DNA of 5,357 nucleotides from a bacterium. Lineage in GTDB: Bacteria; Verrucomicrobiota; Verrucomicrobiia; Limisphaerales; UBA11358. The stretch is taken from positions 1 to 5,357 of the forward strand of contig JAJXXI010000279.1 of assembly GCA_021781185.1 (NCBI GenBank), read 5' to 3'. The position numbers and the translations under genes are program-made. The notes under the pieces were generated by a model, which worked only from the letters and a program-made list of their open reading frames with translations, did no database searches and had not been told where the DNA came from. Every line of letters begins with the position of its first letter. Within the stretch, counting starts at the first letter, position 1. Shown here one piece after another: positions 1-5,154 of this stretch.

Positions 1-18
1 GCCGGTGCGAGGCAGGGT

Positions 19-523
19 TCATACGTTCAACCAGGTTCGTTGCAGACAGGCGCGGAGCAACTGCCGGGAGCGGTGCAGCAGCACGGCCATGCTGCCCCGC
101 GTCACAGCGGCGGCGGCGCAAATATCGTCAGCCTCACAACCCTCGACCTCACGCAGCACAAAAATTTTCCGCAATGTCAGCGGGAGGCGATCCAGGCACT
201 GCTGCACGGCAGCGCGAATCTCGGCGCGTTCGGCCAGTTGCGCGGGGTCGGATCGGTTTCGGGGGAATTTTCATCGGCCGTCGCGGGTGCTTCGGGATGA
301 CGTTTCAGATGACGCAGATGATCGAGGATTTTGTTCCGCAGAATGCCGGTGAGCCAGGTGCCCAGCGCGGCGCGGCCCTGGAACGCTTGGAATTTCTTCA
401 CGGCGGTCACGAGGGTCTCCTGCACGAGGTCCTCGGCGGCATGATGCTGCCAACGACCGGTTCGCGGAGCGCAGCCATGAAATGTCGCTGAAGCCCGAGG
501 AGATTTTTGTTTTCAGACGACAT
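19..523 (-). pseudogene. ECF-type RNA polymerase sigma factor, broken into three frames
   Basis: An intact protein of this kind would direct RNA polymerase to a small regulon, probably including the genes just upstream. The ATG at 523-521 has an excellent ribosome site (GGAGGT, 5 nt spacing) and begins [21 protein letters not shown]. The frame then changes near 440-460. Region 2 follows in a second frame: AAEDLVQETLVTAVKKF, then GTWLTGILRNKILDHLRHLK, about 430-320. After SPETDP, near 247-256, a second frame change leads into region 4: AERAEIRAAVQQCLDRLP, then KIFVLREVEGC, and VLLHRSRQLLRACL to the TGA at 19-21. Only ~15 residues separate the N-terminal helix from the DLVQET motif, where ECF factors usually have ~30, and the region 2-4 linker is short. 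So deletions as well as frameshifts seem to have occurred. The start overlaps the DUF692 fragment by 11 nt, indicating former translational coupling. The family call is firm; sequencing error remains an alternative explanation for the single-base shifts. Confidence 0.82.
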
Positions 524-722
524 GAGCCACCTCCGAGTGACGGGTTTCAACGGTGTGGTTCCAGAAGCGTTTCGCCTTCAACGCCTCGGCGTGGACTTCC
601 TCGAAGGGCGGGATTTTGTCGTCCCATTCCAGCAGCGTGGCGGTCGGCCCGCAGAGTTCGATGGCGCGGGCGTAAAGCTTCCAGACCGGGTCAATCACCG
701 GATGATCGTGGGTGTGGTCCAT
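513..722 (-). pseudogene. C-terminal fragment of a DUF692/MNIO (BufB-type) enzyme
   Basis: DUF692 proteins (UPF0276, multinuclear non-heme iron oxidative enzymes) are TIM-barrel metal enzymes of ~270-290 residues. The BufB type modifies cysteines in a small secreted precursor (bufferin) and works in the cytoplasm. Only the last ~69 residues remain: [15 protein letters not shown] is the conserved late-barrel motif with a putative metal-binding His/Asp, and [18 protein letters not shown] is the family's closing signature. The frame opens at an ATG (722-720) that lies inside what should be the middle of the enzyme, so most of the barrel and its other metal ligands are missing and it cannot be active. 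Upstream, the sequence runs out of frame into a signal peptide. Downstream, the stop overlaps the sigma factor start. The family call is strong from the two motifs; assignment to BufB rather than another MNIO branch rests on the signal-peptide neighbour. Confidence 0.8.
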
Positions 723-802
723 GCGTTCGCGGCGAACGAAGGGCGGGCAATGACGGCGCCGGCAATGGCGGCGGCGAGGAGGAGTTTGGTGGTCGTTTTC
801 AT
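695..802 (-). pseudogene. Signal peptide remnant, probably of a BufA-like (DUF2282) precursor
   Basis: The ATG at 802-800 opens a 35-codon frame starting [20 protein letters not shown], followed by PSFAANA. This is a classic Sec signal peptide: basic n-region, Leu/Ala-rich core, and a cleavage site expected after SFA or ANA. Immediately after it, at about 720, the reading changes to nonsense (WTTPTIIR, stop 697-695) while the DUF692 C-terminus starts in another frame. In bufferin operons a small DUF2282 exported protein normally comes directly before the DUF692 gene. The simplest reading is therefore a precursor whose mature part was removed by the same deletion that took the first three quarters of the enzyme gene. 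The mature region is absent, so DUF2282 identity is inferred from position only. No clear Shine-Dalgarno sequence precedes the ATG (AACAAATAAA). It could still be translated as a short exported peptide, but nothing supports a function. Confidence 0.55.
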
Positions 803-1114
803 TTTATTTGTTCAATCGGTTTTGGCAGTGGCGGCTGGCGGGTTCGTTTGAACCGCAATTTCCAGAAACCTTTCTCTGCCCACAAGTGAGTTGCCGCCGG
901 CGGAAAACGATTAACAGAAATCTTCGGGAATTTTTTGAAGACGAGCCGGTCCGGGCTTGGATGCTGGATTTCGACCGCCAACCGCCGTGAATTTCCACCC
1001 AAGAAAAGACTCAGGAATCCGTCCACCAGTCACGCAGGTAATGGGTTTTACCCGCCGCCGCTGGATTGGTTTGCCAAAACAACGGAACCCGCGTCTCACC
1101 AAAACGGGCTGAAC
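803..1114. other. Intergenic region between the buf remnant and the glycosyltransferase
   Basis: No convincing gene was found here on either strand; the short open frames lack recognisable motifs. The region should contain the former promoter of the minus-strand buf/sigma operon. An AAC-containing element (GGCAACT on the minus strand, 895-889) could be an ECF-type -35, but I see no matching -10, so this is only a suggestion. A perfect inverted repeat lies at 841-854. A weak hairpin, GGGT-TTT-ACCC at 1043-1053, lies downstream of the glycosyltransferase stop but lacks a T-run. Confidence 0.5.
841..854. repeat. Small perfect inverted repeat upstream of the buf remnant
   Basis: GGTTC-GTTT-GAACC has 5 bp arms and a 4 nt loop and sits 39-52 nt upstream of the signal-peptide ATG. 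It could be an operator or the base of a leader hairpin, but a repeat this short can arise by chance. Confidence 0.3.
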
Positions 1115-1840
1115 TCACCGGCGGCCGTCATACCACATATACGCGGCACGCGGATCGCGGATGGCTTTGCGGTGGTTGAAGAGGGAGCGCAGGAAAAATC
1201 CGCCCATCTCGCGCGGGGTGTAAAGGCTCATCTTGCGAGCGGAAGTCTTGATCGGGTGACGGTGAAGGATGACGATTTTCCGGCGGGTTTCGCGGGCAAT
1301 TTTTTTCAGGCGCCGGCTCAGCTCCAGCTCCTCGGCGGCGTAGAGTTCATTGTGAAATCCGCCCAACTGGCGAAAGACGGCCGCCTCGACAAAGATAAAT
1401 GAACCGGCCATGAGCCGGTTCAGTCGGCTCGTCCAATTCCAAGCGCGCGTGACCAGGCCGGCGACGAATAATTTTTTGTCCAGCCGGATGGTCACGCCGC
1501 CGGCCAGGGTTTTGCCCGAGGAAATTTCGCGGGCGACATCGGCAAACAAGGCTTCACTCGGATGCGAATCCGCGTCCACAAACACCAGCCAGTGGCCGGT
1601 GGCGATGGCCGCGCCGGCGTTGCGCGCACGCGCAATCTGGTTCACCGGCTCAAAAACCACTCTGGCCCCGGCGGCGCGGGCGATGTCGGCGGTGCGGTCG
1701 GTGGAATTGTTGTCGCACACGACCAGTTCAAATTCCCAGCCCCGCGCGAGAAAAGCGGCGGCGGCGGCCTTGATTTCCGTGAGCGAGGCGCCGAGAAGCT
1801 TTTCCTCGTTGAAGGCGGGGACGATGACGGAAATTTTCAC
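1115..1840 (-). CDS. Family 2 glycosyltransferase (GT-A fold)
   Basis: The 241-residue product is a soluble, cytoplasmic, single-domain GT2 enzyme that transfers a sugar from a nucleotide-sugar donor; the acceptor cannot be told from sequence. The GT-A landmarks are in order: PAFNEE (8-13) at the first strand and nucleotide-binding loop, CDNNSTDRT (42-50), NQIARARNAGA (67-77), the metal-binding DxD within FVDADS (87-92), and YAAEELELSRRLKK (167-180) carrying the acidic catalytic-base region. The C-terminal ~40 residues are basic, with no membrane segment. The GTG at 1840-1838 is preferred because VKISVIVPAFNEE is the usual N-terminus of the family; a TTG at 1876 would add 12 unlikely residues. 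Neither has a good ribosome site. It is transcribed divergently from the CvpA gene across a 74 bp gap. Polysaccharide or glycolipid synthesis is plausible but not shown. Confidence 0.93.
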   Translation of the reverse strand: MKISVIVPAFNEEKLLGASLTEIKAAAAAFLARGWEFELVVCDNNSTDRTADIARAAGARVVFEPVNQIARARNAGAAIATGHWLVFVDADSHPSEALFADVAREISSGKTLAGGVTIRLDKKLFVAGLVTRAWNWTSRLNRLMAGSFIFVEAAVFRQLGGFHNELYAAEELELSRRLKKIARETRRKIVILHRHPIKTSARKMSLYTPREMGGFFLRSLFNHRKAIRDPRAAYMWYDGRR

Positions 1841-1914
1841 GCGGGCGCAAGATAGCCGTTCCTGGCCAGTTTTCAACCGGCGACCGGAAATTTTCGTCGT
1901 GCATTTTGAACGGG
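1841..1914. promoter_or_regulatory. Divergent intergenic region between glycosyltransferase and CvpA gene
   Basis: This 74 bp gap must hold or adjoin the promoters of both divergent genes. No convincing -35/-10 pair and no strong Shine-Dalgarno sequence is visible on either side. The promoter role is inferred from gene orientation only. Confidence 0.35.
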
Positions 1915-3162
1915 ATGATTTTTAATAACGGCATGAGCATTTGGATTTTGGCGATTTTGGTAATCGGAGCCACGACGCTGGCCGGCTGGCGGCAGGGCGC
2001 AATTCGTGCGGGCATTTCATTTATCGGCATCCTCTTTGCGATCCTGCTGGCCGGCTTGTTGGGCAGGCTGGTTCATCCGCTCCTGCCGCACTTGGGCGCG
2101 TCGAATCCCATCACCGCCTGGGCGCTGGCACCGGTCATTGGCTTCATTCTGGTCAGCATCGTGTTCGCCATTGCGGCGCAACCGGTTCACAAGCGGGTGG
2201 AACATTACTACAAATACAAGGCGGGCGACCTGCGGCAGGCGTTGTGGGAACGGCTGAACACGCGCGTCGGCATCTGCATCGGCGTGCTGAACGGGGCGGT
2301 TTATTTCATCCTGATCAGTTTTCTGGTGTTCAACCTGTCCTATTGGACCACCCAGGTGGCCACGGCACCGAAGGAGCCCCTGCTGGTCCGGCTGGTGAAT
2401 AATCTGGGCAACGACATGGAATCCTGCGGTCTGACCCGCACGGCGTGTGCCGTCGGCACTCTGCAGCCGATGTTTTACCAATTGGCGGACTTGTCCGGGC
2501 TGCTCATGCAAAATCCCCAGATTGGCGGGCGGCTGGCGGATTATCCCGGGCTGATGTCGCTGTGGGAGCGGGATGACATGCAGCCGTTGATCCAAGACAG
2601 CACCTTGACGAACGCCGCCGCCGCCGGCACCACGCTCGGTGAAATCATGAACGATCCGAATGTGAATTCCTTCCTGAAGAACAAGGAATTAACCAAACTG
2701 GTCACCGGTATATTGCAGACCAACCTGTCCGACCTGACCAATTATCTGACCACCGGCAAATCGCCGAAATATGACGGGCAGAAAATCATCGGCCTCTGGA
2801 ATTTTGATCCGGCCGTGACTTTTGCCTGGATGCGGCAAAGCCAGCCGAAGATGTCCGGCAACGAGGTGCGCGCCATCCGCGCCTGGATTTACCAAGCTTA
2901 CGCAGGAACCCACATCTTGGTGGCGGGGGACAACCAAGTCTATGTCAAACATCTCCCGCATCCCAAGGTGAACCCCGGTCCGCCGCCCACCACCACCACG
3001 GAATACGAAGACTGGAAGGGTGAATGGACACCAAACGGCACCAACTACGACCTGCATGTCATGCTCAATGGCGGAGAAAAATTCATGACCGCCACCGCCG
3101 AGGATTACCGGCTGACCATCAAAGACGGCTCCACCCTCATGATTTTTGACCGGGCGGACTGA
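1915..3162 (+). CDS. CvpA-family membrane protein with a long soluble C-terminal region
   Basis: The product has 415 residues. Four membrane segments make up the CvpA core (named after the E. coli colicin V production protein): about 7-24 (SIWILAILVIGATTLAG), 31-52, 68-90 and 119-142. GWRQGAIR between the first two is the typical CvpA loop. E. coli CvpA has only ~160 residues; here a ~270-residue extension follows. It is rich in short helices to about 285 (LGEIMNDPNVNSF, ELTKLVTGILQ) and then contains IIGLWNFDPAVTFAW (291-305), a proline/threonine linker (NPGPPPTTTT, 353-362), and a beta-rich end (EDWKGEWTP, YDLHVMLNGG). The G-x-W plus beta-strand pattern suggests a lipocalin-like barrel, but that is inference. 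ATG 1915 and ATG 1933 are both possible, neither with a clear ribosome site; a TTG at 1906 is less likely. Its function is probably in the inner membrane and is otherwise unknown. The reading frame is intact throughout. Confidence 0.88.
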   Translation: MIFNNGMSIWILAILVIGATTLAGWRQGAIRAGISFIGILFAILLAGLLGRLVHPLLPHLGASNPITAWALAPVIGFILVSIVFAIAAQPVHKRVEHYYKYKAGDLRQALWERLNTRVGICIGVLNGAVYFILISFLVFNLSYWTTQVATAPKEPLLVRLVNNLGNDMESCGLTRTACAVGTLQPMFYQLADLSGLLMQNPQIGGRLADYPGLMSLWERDDMQPLIQDSTLTNAAAAGTTLGEIMNDPNVNSFLKNKELTKLVTGILQTNLSDLTNYLTTGKSPKYDGQKIIGLWNFDPAVTFAWMRQSQPKMSGNEVRAIRAWIYQAYAGTHILVAGDNQVYVKHLPHPKVNPGPPPTTTTEYEDWKGEWTPNGTNYDLHVMLNGGEKFMTATAEDYRLTIKDGSTLMIFDRAD

Positions 3163-3195
3163 CGGCTCATTTTTAGGCGCAGTCCGCCTTGTTCT
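3153..3195 (+). terminator. Hairpin across the CvpA gene stop codon, probable terminator
   Basis: GGCGGACTG (3153-3161) pairs perfectly with CAGTCCGCC (3180-3188), a GC-rich 9 bp stem with an 18 nt loop, followed by TTGTTCT. The T-tract is weak and the loop long, so efficiency is uncertain, but the place is right: the stem includes the TGA of the upstream gene and precedes a separate small gene. Confidence 0.55.
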
Positions 3196-3268
3196 GGACA
3201 CGCCCGGAAATAAAACCGTGGTTTTGGTAGGTTTGGCTCATCGGCAAGCTTCCTGCTCAAGTTTCGGC

Positions 3269-3682
3269 ATGGGAATATCGCAAACGACTTCTGCCATTAT
3301 GGTCTTTCTCGCCGGACTGCTGCCGGCCAGTTGCCACCGGGAATCCACGCAGCACAAAACGGCCGCACCCGCCATGACCGCCAACAGCACCACCAACTCG
3401 CTCAACGCAAACCCGTTTGACCGGAAAATCGGTTCCATTTCGCTTACCAACCACAGCGACACCTATGTGCAGTTTGCCACCGGGGAAACTTTCACTTTGA
3501 CTCCCAAGATGCTGGATAAAAATGACGTGCAGATTTCCCTCTCGGTCGAATCAAGGGATAAATACGGAGACACCCATGCCTTTGCCGCCACCCAGGTGGT
3601 GACTGCGCCAGGCAAACCTTTGGACGTGGCGGTCGGCAGCTACAATCTCTCGTTTACCCCGCAGATCTTCCCGGAAAAGTGA
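3269..3682 (+). CDS. Small predicted secreted protein or lipoprotein of unknown function
   Basis: From the ATG at 3269 the product has 137 residues. The start has a signal-peptide look: a polar opening, then a hydrophobic core (AIMVFLAGLLPAS) and Cys22. PAS-C is a poor lipobox because Pro stands at -3, so lipidation is possible but not secure. A Thr/Asn/Ala-rich linker (about 30-50) leads to a single beta-rich domain with IGSISLTNHSDTYVQF, ETFTLTPKML, VQISLSVESRD, TQVVTAPGKP and DVAVGSYNLSFTPQI. It looks like one small sandwich or regulatory-type domain, exported to the periplasm or outer membrane. I recall similar short secreted proteins in Verrucomicrobiota but cannot name a family or function. 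ATG 3299 is a second possible start but would cut the n-region. An upstream in-frame ATG at 3146 lies inside the CvpA gene and is rejected. The gene follows the terminator-like hairpin by ~80 bp, so it probably has its own promoter. Confidence 0.72.
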   Translation: MGISQTTSAIMVFLAGLLPASCHRESTQHKTAAPAMTANSTTNSLNANPFDRKIGSISLTNHSDTYVQFATGETFTLTPKMLDKNDVQISLSVESRDKYGDTHAFAATQVVTAPGKPLDVAVGSYNLSFTPQIFPEK

Positions 3683-3689
3683 GTTTGAC

Positions 3690-3856
3690 AACTTAATCCT
3701 CCTCCTTCCCGCCATCGAACTGAGGCGCGCGAAAAAACGGATATCGCCCTCACCACCCGCAAGGAGGCCGAGCAGTTTCTGCAACTCACGCCGAAAAGAT
3801 TCTCCGGTCCTTGGAATAAAAAACAGCCGGTCACAGCCCCAAGCGAAATGAAGTGA
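3690..3856 (+). pseudogene. Coding-like 3' tail without a start codon, unidentified
   Basis: Between the small secreted protein and the hipA remnant, a plus-strand frame closed by the TGA at 3854-3856 has no ATG, GTG or TTG start. Yet it reads like protein: TEAREKTDIALTTRKEAEQF, then LQLTPKRFSGPWNKKQPV, with mostly G/C third positions. I do not recognise the family. It may be the C-terminus of a gene whose 5' part was deleted, as happened to other genes in this window, or it may be coincidence in GC-rich DNA. Nothing else is visible in the 200 bp gap. Confidence 0.25.
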
Positions 3857-3881
3857 TTTTCAGATGGCCCGGAAAGCCCTG

Positions 3882-4072
3882 TCAGGTCGCCAACCCCGCT
3901 TTCAGTTGTTCAACACACGCCGTGATTCCGTTAAGAATGGCGTCCCCAATCTGACTCAGAAATCCCGCCGGGATGATACCGCATGCGTGTTCGATGACTT
4001 TCGGCGTTCTGACAATTACGTCTTCCAGGACGGAAGACATTTCACTAAATCCGCATCACTTGGCCGTTTCAA
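3882..4072 (-). pseudogene. hipA: HipA C-terminal fragment (hipA pseudogene, 3' piece)
   Basis: This is the tail of the HipA serine kinase, out of frame with the N-terminal piece. Reading from about 4073, LETAK is followed by an in-frame TGA (4058-4056), then CGFSEMSSVLEDVIVRTPKV, and IIPAGFLSQIGDAILNGI, ending at the TGA 3884-3882. It matches the end of E. coli HipA in layout: the helix around IPAALDNVKTSLPTDFPENV and the final helix. The in-frame TGA probably replaced an arginine codon (CGA to TGA). The ~270 residues that hold the nucleotide-binding loop, the catalytic aspartate and the metal site are absent between this piece and the next one, so no kinase activity is possible. I am confident of the assignment because the fragment sits exactly where the rest of hipA should be. 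Confidence 0.75.
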
Positions 4073-4461
4073 GCCAAAGGCTCGGCAGTAATGCGCCGCA
4101 CGTGCCCCGGCGCGTGATCCTCGGGCAGCAATTGCAAAGCGCCCACACAATCCCGTCCAAGCTCCGCCAGCAAATCAAACGCACCCGCCGAGTTGGTATG
4201 AAAGCGTCGCTGAATCCGCTCGCAGATTTGACGGTTGTCTGGCAGCAGATTTTCAAAAAAAAGCTTCCACCCCGCAGCGCGATAGGACTTGTTGGACGGG
4301 CGCAAGGGCAGCGATAGTGAAATGGGCCTCGCGGCCGGCAAACTGAGCCAGGATTCAGCGTAGATGAATTCCTGTCCCGCCCCACCTGGCCGGCGCCAGT
4401 CGCCAACTCGTTCCCCGTTCATCCACACGGAAAGCGCCCGTGATTTGCTTGATCGTCCCAT
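4069..4461 (-). pseudogene. hipA: HipA N-terminal domain, truncated toxin (hipA pseudogene, 5' piece)
   Basis: HipA is the toxin kinase of HipBA systems; in E. coli it phosphorylates glutamyl-tRNA synthetase. This 130-residue frame holds only the N-terminal subdomain: LSVWMNGERVGDWRR (10-24), ISLSLPLRPSNKSY, WKLFFENLLPDNRQICERI, and FDLLAELGRDCVGALQLLPE. These correspond to WMNNQRVGE, FFDNLLPD and FDLLSEIGRDSVGA of E. coli HipA. It stops after ITAEPLA, just where the kinase core (to ~440 residues) should begin; the C-terminus reappears immediately downstream in another frame. The start ATG is 3 nt after the hipB stop, the standard hipBA arrangement, with GAGTGG upstream as a modest ribosome site. 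The N-subdomain contacts HipB in known complexes, so a stable stub could in principle still bind it, but toxicity is not expected. Confidence 0.88.
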
Positions 4462-4464
4462 ACG

Positions 4465-4710
4465 TCACCACTCTGTTCCGCGAACGGCGGTTCCACGCGG
4501 CCGCACGACGAGTTCAAGATCCAAGGCCGACAGTAGTTTGAAAATTTGTCCAAAGCTTGCCCGCTCAGGGGCGGCTTCCAATAACGACACCACGTTCTGA
4601 GCCAAACCCACCTTGGTGCCGACATCCTTCTGGGTCAGCTTTTGGTCCTGACGATAGCCTTGGAGGATGGCCCCGAGTTGTCGTGGCGTTTTGATCGGAT
4701 AATCGTTCAT
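4465..4710 (-). CDS. hipB: HipB-type antitoxin, XRE-family DNA-binding protein
   Basis: The 81-residue product is an intact helix-turn-helix antitoxin and repressor. From the ATG at 4710: PRQLGAILQGYRQDQKLTQK (9-28), DVGTKVGLAQNVVSLLEAAP (29-48, recognition-helix region), then FGQIFKLLSALDLELVVRPR (53-72), the beta-strand dimerisation segment. The last residues are GTEW. E. coli HipB also has a short flexible tail ending in Trp, used for HipA contact and Lon turnover. In the family HipB dimers neutralise HipA and repress their own operon; the palindromes at 4728-4748 fit that role. An upstream ATG at 4761 would add 17 residues but places the operator-like palindromes inside the gene, so the shorter form is chosen; no Shine-Dalgarno sequence is seen. 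Its partner hipA is destroyed, leaving an orphan antitoxin. Confidence 0.88.
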   Translation of the reverse strand: MNDYPIKTPRQLGAILQGYRQDQKLTQKDVGTKVGLAQNVVSLLEAAPERASFGQIFKLLSALDLELVVRPRGTAVRGTEW

Positions 4711-4727
4711 ATAACGCAAACACAATA

Positions 4728-4761
4728 AAACATGTTTATCACTTAAACCCAACAAATCCAA
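4728..4761 (-). promoter_or_regulatory. Candidate hipB promoter with overlapping palindromic operators
   Basis: Two palindromes lie 18-38 nt upstream of the hipB ATG: AAACATGTTT (4728-4737) and GTTTA-N5-TAAAC (4734-4748), sharing GTTT. On the minus strand, TTGGAT (4761-4756), a 17 nt spacer and TAAACA (4738-4733) form a weak -35/-10 pair whose -10 falls inside both palindromes. This is the layout expected for HipB autorepression. The promoter match is only partial. Confidence 0.4.
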
Positions 4762-4784
4762 ACCATCTTCCCTTTTCGCTTGTG

Positions 4785-5076
4785 TAGTGTTTCACAAACG
4801 ACTGGAGTTATTTTCCCTTTGTTTTGCGCATTCGCAGGCGGGTGCAGCCGGGTTTGATCTGCTCTAGTGTCTGCCGACGGCGATTCAGTTTTCCCACAAT
4901 GGAATTCACGGTCGCGGTCCAGACAAAAGGTCTCGGATCGGTATTCCACGCGGCCAGAAACTCCGCAATCGCCTGCTGGAGATCAGCCATACTGACGAAG
5001 ACCCCACGCCGAATCCGTTTCCGGTTGATTCGCCAAACCAGCGTTCGACCAGATTCAGCCAACTTGAAAGTGCGGC
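4785..5076 (-). mobile_element. IS630-family insertion sequence remnant, 3' end only
   Basis: About 290 bp remain of an element usually near 1.1 kb. The content is the transposase C-terminus plus ~20 bp to a possible right end around TA 4785-4786 (IS630 elements insert at TA). The stretch GTGTTTCACAAACG next to it may be the terminal repeat, but its left-end partner (TTTGTGAAACAC on the plus strand) is not found in the rest of the window, so the left end has been lost. The exact borders are uncertain. Confidence 0.6.
4808..5076 (-). pseudogene. IS630-family transposase, C-terminal fragment with frameshift
   Basis: IS630 transposases are DDE-type recombinases of ~340-360 residues. Here only the last ~90 survive. 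The piece reads SSWLNLVERWFGE (5067-5029) in one frame, then INRKRIRRGVFVSMADLQQA in the next frame, then LAAWNTDPRPFVWTATVNSI, and LEQIKPGCT to the stop at 4810-4808. SWLNxVERWF and PFVWTATV are hallmark motifs near the final catalytic acidic residue. Restoring a single A near 5029-5031 (GGCGAATC to GGCGAAATC) joins the two frames exactly, so a one-base deletion is the likely lesion. An upstream stop (5079-5077) and the absence of the catalytic core show it is dead. The fragment lies between hipBA and a metabolic gene and marks an old insertion or a deletion border. Confidence 0.85.
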
Positions 5077-5154
5077 TTAGAGCGATCGCAAATGAACAAC
5101 ACAGGATGAATGTGATGTATGTTCTTGATACTCAAGGATGGTTCGCAGTAATTC

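Noticed and set aside
5..352. Plus-strand open frames at the left end (115 and 86 codons)
   Set aside because: They are antisense to the sigma factor region 2 and region 4 motifs and have no motifs of their own.
19..523. Programmed ribosomal frameshifting as an explanation of the split sigma factor
   Set aside because: Two separate shifts plus missing residues between motifs are needed, and no classic slippery heptamer with a downstream structure is evident; decay explains it better.
935..1402. Plus-strand open frame of 155 codons
   Set aside because: It crosses from non-coding DNA into the antisense of the glycosyltransferase C-terminus and shows no protein-family signal.
1410..1925. Long plus-strand open frame (171 codons) opposite the glycosyltransferase
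   Set aside because: It is antisense to a well-supported GT2 gene with clear motifs; its own translation is Ser/Arg/Ala-rich with no family motif, as expected of a shadow in GC-rich DNA.
2017..2595. Long minus-strand open frame (192 codons) opposite the CvpA gene
   Set aside because: It is antisense to the membrane-spanning region; the Gln/Arg/Asp/His-rich translation is the mirror of hydrophobic codons and has no motif.
2689..3201. Minus-strand open frame of 170 codons over the CvpA C-terminal region
   Set aside because: It overlaps a continuous supported plus-strand gene and has no recognisable domain or ribosome site.
3146..3268. Longer start for the small secreted protein at ATG 3146
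   Set aside because: It would begin inside the CvpA coding region, run through the terminator-like hairpin and bury the signal peptide in the middle of the protein.
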